9,229 nucleotides of DNA, from assembly GCA_934132805.1 (NCBI GenBank), contig CAKPAB010000044.1, positions 1 through 9,229 of the forward strand, given 5' to 3'. This document shows positions 5,094 to 9,229 of the stretch, piece after piece; position 1 is the stretch's first letter; each line of letters starts with the position of its first letter. This DNA is from an uncultured Clostridia bacterium (GTDB lineage Bacteria; Bacillota; Clostridia; TANB77; CAG-508). The translations under genes were made by a program, and so were the position numbers. The notes beneath the pieces are model-generated. The model was not told the DNA's origin, ran no database searches, and saw only the letters and a list, made by a program, of their open reading frames with translations.

Positions 5094-6470
5094 ATGAAAA
5101 AATTATTTTGTTTTTTAGCTTTAATTGCAACATTTGGACTAATAAACATCCCATCCTATGCAGCTGAATCACCATTATATGACCAAAACTTTAATAGTAA
5201 CCAAGGTGTTTTTTTTGCAAATGGCACTCCAATTGTTATTTCGGAAATTGATGGAAATACTGTCATAACTTGGAATGGTGGAAGTCAAATTGTGCCAAAT
5301 ACTGTAAGTGTTTTTGGTGGAGGAAATGGTGGCAACTATGAATCTTCCCAAATCACTATGGAAAGTGGAACTGTCCAAAATCTAGTTGCTGGTGGACTTG
5401 GATATACTGCTGACAAATCTTCTACTGTTACAAAAGCAAATGTCACAATAAATGGTGGCACTATTTCAAATGCAGTTACTGGTGGTGGATATTTTAATGC
5501 AAAAGTTAATGAAACAAACATACAAATGAATAGCGGTACTGCTTTAACTGTTCAAGGTGGTGGCATGGCAAGTGGAAAAATTGATGGTATAAATTATTCT
5601 GTTGGAACTAAAGAAGATAGTGAAAATTCTCCAAATAGAACAGAAATTGCAAATGTTACAATTTCTGGTGATAAGGTCTCTTATGGAGTCTTTGGTGGTG
5701 GCCAAGGTTATTCATATACCGGAACTGCTAACCTTGCAATTTCAGATGGTGACATGGGTAATTCTTATGTTACAGCTGGTGGCTCTAATGGCTATACTGG
5801 TATTGCAAATATTAAATTGACAGGTGGAAAAATTGGTGTTTACCAAACTGTTAATAGAGGCACTTTGGATAATGCTACTGTAAAAGTTGCTGGCTCTTCT
5901 ATTGGTAAATTTTATGTAGGTGGAGAAACTGAAGATAAGTCTGTTACAGGTGTTCTTAATAAAGTTAACACTCATTTAGTTAGTGGAACTATAGAATCTT
6001 TAGATTTTGGAACTAGCAATGGCTCACCTATAACTATTGATAACGAAACTTATAATGTAACTGCAACAGATTCTGTTAAAATTATTAATGATAATATTGG
6101 TGATTCTAAACAATCTATTTCTTATGATTTTACTGTTCCAACTAAAACTGTAAAATTATTTGTTAATCAAAATATGAAAATGTCTACTGTTATTACTACA
6201 GCGCCTTCTGGATATGAAGATGTTTTTGCTGATTTGTTTTCTTATTCCGTTGATAATGAGTCTATTGCAACTGTAAGTGAAGATGGTATTATTACTGGTG
6301 TTTCAGAGGGTACTGCTTCTGTTACTGTAAAAAATGGTGAAAAAATTGAAACTATTGATGTTACTGTTGTTGCTACTCAACCTATGATTATTTTGCTTTA
6401 TGCTCTTATTTCTTTTGTTGTAATTTTATTAACTGTTTTATTTGCATTTTTGTATTTTGAGGTTTTATAA
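5094..6470 (+). CDS. Secreted glycine-rich repeat protein with Big_2-like domain and C-terminal membrane anchor
   Basis: 458 residues from ATG 5094-5096, chosen because AAAGGA at 5079-5084 lies nine bases upstream and a signal peptide begins there (MKKLFCFLALIATFGLINIP, likely cut after A23 in SYA-A). Residues of about 50-300 form around nine imperfect turns of 25-30 residues, each with a V-x-GGG-like corner and an ending such as INGGTISN or LTGGKIG. This pattern suggests a right-handed beta-solenoid. It is followed by a Big_2-like Ig fold (YSVDNESIATVSEDGIITGV, then SEGTASVTV). The last 30 residues are a hydrophobic segment (MIILLYALISFVVILLTVLF) with no LPXTG and no basic tail, so the protein is probably membrane-held with the repeats outside. 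Family function is unknown; adhesion or surface-layer roles are an inference. It converges with copA. Confidence 0.8.
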   Translation: MKKLFCFLALIATFGLINIPSYAAESPLYDQNFNSNQGVFFANGTPIVISEIDGNTVITWNGGSQIVPNTVSVFGGGNGGNYESSQITMESGTVQNLVAGGLGYTADKSSTVTKANVTINGGTISNAVTGGGYFNAKVNETNIQMNSGTALTVQGGGMASGKIDGINYSVGTKEDSENSPNRTEIANVTISGDKVSYGVFGGGQGYSYTGTANLAISDGDMGNSYVTAGGSNGYTGIANIKLTGGKIGVYQTVNRGTLDNATVKVAGSSIGKFYVGGETEDKSVTGVLNKVNTHLVSGTIESLDFGTSNGSPITIDNETYNVTATDSVKIINDNIGDSKQSISYDFTVPTKTVKLFVNQNMKMSTVITTAPSGYEDVFADLFSYSVDNESIATVSEDGIITGVSEGTASVTVKNGEKIETIDVTVVATQPMIILLYALISFVVILLTVLFAFLYFEVL

Positions 6471-6514
6471 TATTCTCTTTTCTGAATAACAATATATTTC
6501 TGAAAAAAGTGGCT

Positions 6515-6549
6515 AAAAGGTGAGACAGATTTGTACTGTCTCACCTTTT
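6515..6549. terminator. Bidirectional terminator between the surface-protein gene and copA
   Basis: A perfect 14-bp stem, AAAAGGTGAGACAG (6515-6528) with CTGTCTCACCTTTT (6536-6549), closes a 7-base loop. A T run follows on the plus strand and another, the complement of AAAA, follows on the minus strand. It overlaps the first base of the copA stop codon and serves both convergent genes. Confidence 0.93.
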
Positions 6550-8747
6550 TATATTCTCAACCTCAACGCATTTAACACAACAGTCAAACTACTAATTGTC
6601 ATTGCAAATGCCGCAATCATTGGATTCATAGTAATTCCTAATGGTTGCAAAATACCACAAGCAACTGGAATCATACAAATATTATAGAAAAATGCCCAAA
6701 ATAAATTTTGTTTTATATTTCGTATAGTCTTTTTACTAATCTCAATTAACTCATTAATTTTTCCCAAATTATCATTCATAAGAACTACTTGTGAAGAATC
6801 CATAGCGATATCTGTACCGCTTAAAACTGATACACCAATATCTGCTGTTACTAGGCTTACACTATCATTTATCCCATCTCCACACATCATTACAAGTCCT
6901 TTTTCTTTTAATTTCTTTATTTGCTCTGATTTTTCTTTTGGTGTGACATTTGAAATAACTTTATCAATTCCAATTTCTTTTGCGATTATTTCTGCGGTTT
7001 TCTCATTGTCACCTGTAAGTATTACGATATCAATATTTCTATTTTTTAATTTTTGTATTACATCAACAACATTTTCTTTTAGTATATCTTTTACTCCTAT
7101 TAATGCTATTAATTCATTGTTTAAGCTAACAAATAGAATACTGTTTCCTTGATTTACCAAGTCTTTTTCGTCTTGTTCATTGTCTATTTTGATATTATTT
7201 TCTGTCATTAATTTTTTATTACCAATTAGATATTTATCTCCGTTTTGCGTTATTCCTTCAACTCCAAATCCTGGTATTGCTTTAAATTCTTTCATTTCTT
7301 CTAGTTCTATTTTCTCGTCTTGTGCTTTTTTTACAATTGCTCTTGCTATTGGATGTTCAGATTTATTTTCTATGCTTGCAACTTTTCTTAATATCTCTTT
7401 TTTTTCTATATTGCTGTAATTATATATTTTAGAAATGCTCAATTCGCCTTTCGTTAGTGTTCCTGTTTTATCAAAACAAATTGTTTTTACTTTATGTGCA
7501 TTTTCTAGTGTTTCACTTGTTTTTACCAATATTCCTTTTTTACTTGCATTGCCAGATGCTATAACTATTGCAAGTGGTGTTGCTAACCCTAAACTACATG
7601 GACATGCTACAACTAATATGCTTACAAATATGTTTATTGCAGTTGCTACATTTTTTGAAATTAGCAACCATAAAATAAATGATAAAACTGCAATTACCAA
7701 AACTACTGGTACAAAGTAGCCACTTATTTTGTCTGCTATTTTGGCTATTGGTGCTTTTGTGCTTGTTGCTTGTGTTACTAGTCTCACAATTTCTGAAACA
7801 GTTGATTCTTTACCAATTTTTTCTGCTTTATATTTTATTGTTCCTTCATAATTTATACTTCCTGCAATTACTTTTGAGCCTTTTTCTCTTTTTACTGGTA
7901 CACTCTCACCTGTTATAAATGATTCATTAATATGTGTTACTCCTTCAGTAATTTCTCCATCAACTGCTATTTTTTCTCCTGGCTTGCATATCACAATATC
8001 ACCTTTTTGGATTTCATCTAATGTTACTGTGACCTCTTGTCCATTTCTTAAAATTATTGCATTATTTGGAGTTATAGTCATTAATTGTTGCAATGCTTCT
8101 TTGGTTTTATCTTTGTTTTTATTTTCTACATATCTTCCTATTTCTATAAAGAATATGACTATTGCCGCTGATTCAAAATATAGGCTTTCTACATGCATTT
8201 CATGTCCTTTTAAAATTTGAATTGTTCCATATATACTGTAAATATAACTTGCTAGAACTCCTATCATTACTAGTGTATCCATATTGGGTGTTTTGTGTAT
8301 CAAATTTTTGTATCCATTTTTTATTATGTCTTTTCCTAAAATTAATACTATTGTTGTTAAAATAAATAGTGCTATTGCATAATTTACTGGATGTGTCATC
8401 ATGTTTAGAAATGGAATTACTGGCAATCCTACCATATGTGACATTGATATATATAATACTAATATTGATATTATTGTTATTACTATTAGTTTATATTTTT
8501 CGTTTGATTTTTTCTTTTCTTCTTTTTCAAAATTGTCTATTCCTAAACTCTCGAATCCTGCTTTTTCTACAAATTTTTCTACTTGTTCTAGTGTTAGTTT
8601 TTTGTCGTCGTATTCTATGTTTGCATTATTCATTATTAAATTTACTGTTGCTTGTTTTATTCCGTCTTGTTTATTTAGGTATTTTTCTAGTCCTGTTGAA
8701 CAAGCACTACAAGTCATTCCGTCAATTTTTAATAATACTTTTTTCAT
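6549..8747 (-). CDS. copA: Copper-exporting P1B-type ATPase
   Basis: 732 residues, a complete Cu(I) (or Ag(I)) export pump of the inner membrane. In order: one N-terminal heavy-metal-associated domain with GMTCSAC (C13, C16); four membrane segments; the actuator motif TGES at 279-282; the transport-site CPC at 382-384 in ACPCSLGLATP; the phosphorylated D426 in DKTGTLT; the nucleotide-binding HP at 465-466 in SEHPIA; TGD at 578-580; GDGIND at 623-628; and the last two segments with YN (689-690 region) and MTISS (716-720), the remaining copper ligands of this class. The start ATG 8745-8747 is five bases after the copZ stop, and its AAAGGAG ribosome site overlaps the copZ end, so translation is coupled. 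The cysteine-proline-cysteine and YN/MxxSS set point to copper rather than zinc or cadmium. Confidence 0.96.
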   Translation of the reverse strand: MKKVLLKIDGMTCSACSTGLEKYLNKQDGIKQATVNLIMNNANIEYDDKKLTLEQVEKFVEKAGFESLGIDNFEKEEKKKSNEKYKLIVITIISILVLYISMSHMVGLPVIPFLNMMTHPVNYAIALFILTTIVLILGKDIIKNGYKNLIHKTPNMDTLVMIGVLASYIYSIYGTIQILKGHEMHVESLYFESAAIVIFFIEIGRYVENKNKDKTKEALQQLMTITPNNAIILRNGQEVTVTLDEIQKGDIVICKPGEKIAVDGEITEGVTHINESFITGESVPVKREKGSKVIAGSINYEGTIKYKAEKIGKESTVSEIVRLVTQATSTKAPIAKIADKISGYFVPVVLVIAVLSFILWLLISKNVATAINIFVSILVVACPCSLGLATPLAIVIASGNASKKGILVKTSETLENAHKVKTICFDKTGTLTKGELSISKIYNYSNIEKKEILRKVASIENKSEHPIARAIVKKAQDEKIELEEMKEFKAIPGFGVEGITQNGDKYLIGNKKLMTENNIKIDNEQDEKDLVNQGNSILFVSLNNELIALIGVKDILKENVVDVIQKLKNRNIDIVILTGDNEKTAEIIAKEIGIDKVISNVTPKEKSEQIKKLKEKGLVMMCGDGINDSVSLVTADIGVSVLSGTDIAMDSSQVVLMNDNLGKINELIEISKKTIRNIKQNLFWAFFYNICMIPVACGILQPLGITMNPMIAAFAMTISSLTVVLNALRLRI

Positions 8748-8752
8748 AGTAA

Positions 8753-8959
8753 TTATTCTCCTTTAAAACCTGCATCTTCAATAGCATCTTTAACGCTCTC
8801 TATATTAATTTTTGTTTCGTCATATTTTATTGTTGCTTTCTTTTCTTCTAAACTTACTTTTGCTGTTTCTACTCCATCTAAATTGTTTAATACTTTCTCT
8901 AATCTTGTTGAGCATCCTGCACAGTGCATTCCTTCTATTTTTAAATTTGTTTCTTTCAT
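8753..8959 (-). CDS. copZ: Copper chaperone, heavy-metal-associated domain protein
   Basis: 68 residues forming a single HMA (Atx1-like ferredoxin fold) domain: LKIEGMHCAGCSTRLEKVL with the Cu(I)-binding C13-X-X-C16, followed by the expected beta strand ATIKYDETKI and a final EDAGF. It binds Cu(I) in the cytoplasm and hands it to the N-terminal domain of the CopA encoded next to it. The two HMA domains are alike but not identical (GMHCAGC against GMTCSAC). Start ATG 8957-8959 has GAGGAA at 8966-8971, six bases away. First gene of a two-gene operon driven by the copper-responsive promoter at 9003-9031. It could bind other soft metals, but the neighbour makes copper most likely. Confidence 0.93.
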   Translation of the reverse strand: MKETNLKIEGMHCAGCSTRLEKVLNNLDGVETAKVSLEEKKATIKYDETKINIESVKDAIEDAGFKGE

Positions 8960-9002
8960 TTTATTTTCCTCATTAAATTTTATTATTTTAATTTTCTTAC
9001 TT

Positions 9003-9031
9003 ATTATACACCCATTAGGGGTATTTGTAAA
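9003..9031 (-). promoter_or_regulatory. copZA promoter
   Basis: On the minus strand, TTTACA (complement of 9026-9031) and a perfect TATAAT (complement of 9003-9008) have the ideal 17-base spacing. It lies about 45 bases upstream of the copZ ATG. The operator described at 9006-9024 fills its spacer. Confidence 0.85.
9006..9024. promoter_or_regulatory. CsoR-like copper operator
   Basis: ATACACCCATTAGGGGTAT is a near-palindrome (7 of 9 arm positions pair around a central base) with the TACCCC/GGGGTA character of CsoR-family binding sites. It lies exactly across the promoter spacer and overlaps the -10, so bound apo-CsoR would block polymerase and Cu(I) would release it. No csoR gene is in the window, so the regulator would act from elsewhere. 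Confidence 0.75.
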
Positions 9032-9071
9032 TATGGATGTATATATAGTTTTTTGTTTATTTTTCAGTATT

Positions 9072-9095
9072 GTTACAGTTTACAGTCCATAAAAT
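9072..9095 (-). repeat. Dispersed 24-bp direct repeat, copy 2
   Basis: Matches 4976-4999 at 22 of 24 bases in the same orientation. Together the copies bracket the surface-protein gene and the copper operon. Confidence 0.6.
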
Positions 9096-9228
9096 TATTG
9101 TTTGTGTGGCACCCACTTCCCATTGGGTAATTGTATATATTTGAGATTTCGGCCGTTTGATTGGAGTAAAAAATAGAAAATCTTAAATAAAAAACTGAGG
9201 AATGCTCACGGGAAAACTGTATATATGT
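9073..9228 (-). other. Unidentified open frame entering from the right edge
   Basis: 51 codons are open on the minus strand from the window end to a stop at 9073-9075, ending NYPMGSGCHTNNNFMDCKL. Base content is a little higher in GC than the intergenic DNA around it (CCCG, CGGCCG). I do not recognise a family. Its end coincides with the 24-bp repeat, so it may be repeat-derived or the end of a neighbouring gene. No start is visible. Confidence 0.2.
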
Positions 9229-9229
9229 A

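Noticed and set aside
6943..9092. Several plus-strand open frames of 69-126 codons opposite copA and copZ
   Set aside because: They are antisense shadows of a strongly conserved ATPase, lack ribosome sites and encode leucine/phenylalanine-rich nonsense.

Overview
The DNA is very AT-rich, with AT-ending codons and strong AGGAG-type ribosome binding sites. The gene families (PAP2 phosphatase, Tag, ATC hydrolase-like, CMD-cupin, CopZ/CopA) suggest a low-GC Bacillota, probably an anaerobic, gut-type clostridial relative. Genus cannot be read from this window.

Layout. Bases 185-1233 are an ISAs1-family insertion sequence with perfect 28-bp terminal inverted repeats and a broken transposase. A 32-bp-period degenerate tandem repeat abuts its right end. 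From about 1423 to 4876 a run of minus-strand genes reads right to left: an SDR oxidoreductase, an Ogt-type methyltransferase fragment, a CMD-cupin protein, a MerR regulator, an intact 3-methyladenine DNA glycosylase I, an ATC-hydrolase-like fragment joined to a second SDR, and an intact PAP2 phosphatase. From 5094 to 6470 a plus-strand gene encodes a secreted glycine-rich repeat protein with a Big_2-like domain and a C-terminal membrane segment. It converges on a minus-strand copper operon (copZ-copA, 8959 to 6549) across a strong bidirectional terminator. The copZ promoter contains a CsoR-like operator in its spacer. Bases 8960-9229 hold this promoter, one copy of a 24-bp dispersed repeat and an unidentified open frame running off the edge.

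Most notable is the state of the 2067-4876 block. Six genes (both SDRs, ATC hydrolase-like, MerR, CMD-cupin, Ogt) each keep well-conserved ends but lack a middle or one end. The joints are sharp, and in two places parts of different genes are joined. The transposase has the same kind of defect. Between them, tag and the PAP2 gene look whole, as do the adhesin-like gene and copZA. This looks like either a recent burst of short deletions or collapsed assembly. Deletion sizes given below are estimates from remembered family architecture, not from alignment.

Functionally, the only clearly complete system is copper export: CopZ chaperones Cu(I) to the CopA ATPase, probably derepressed by copper through a CsoR encoded elsewhere. 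I did not find a convincing new multi-gene system.
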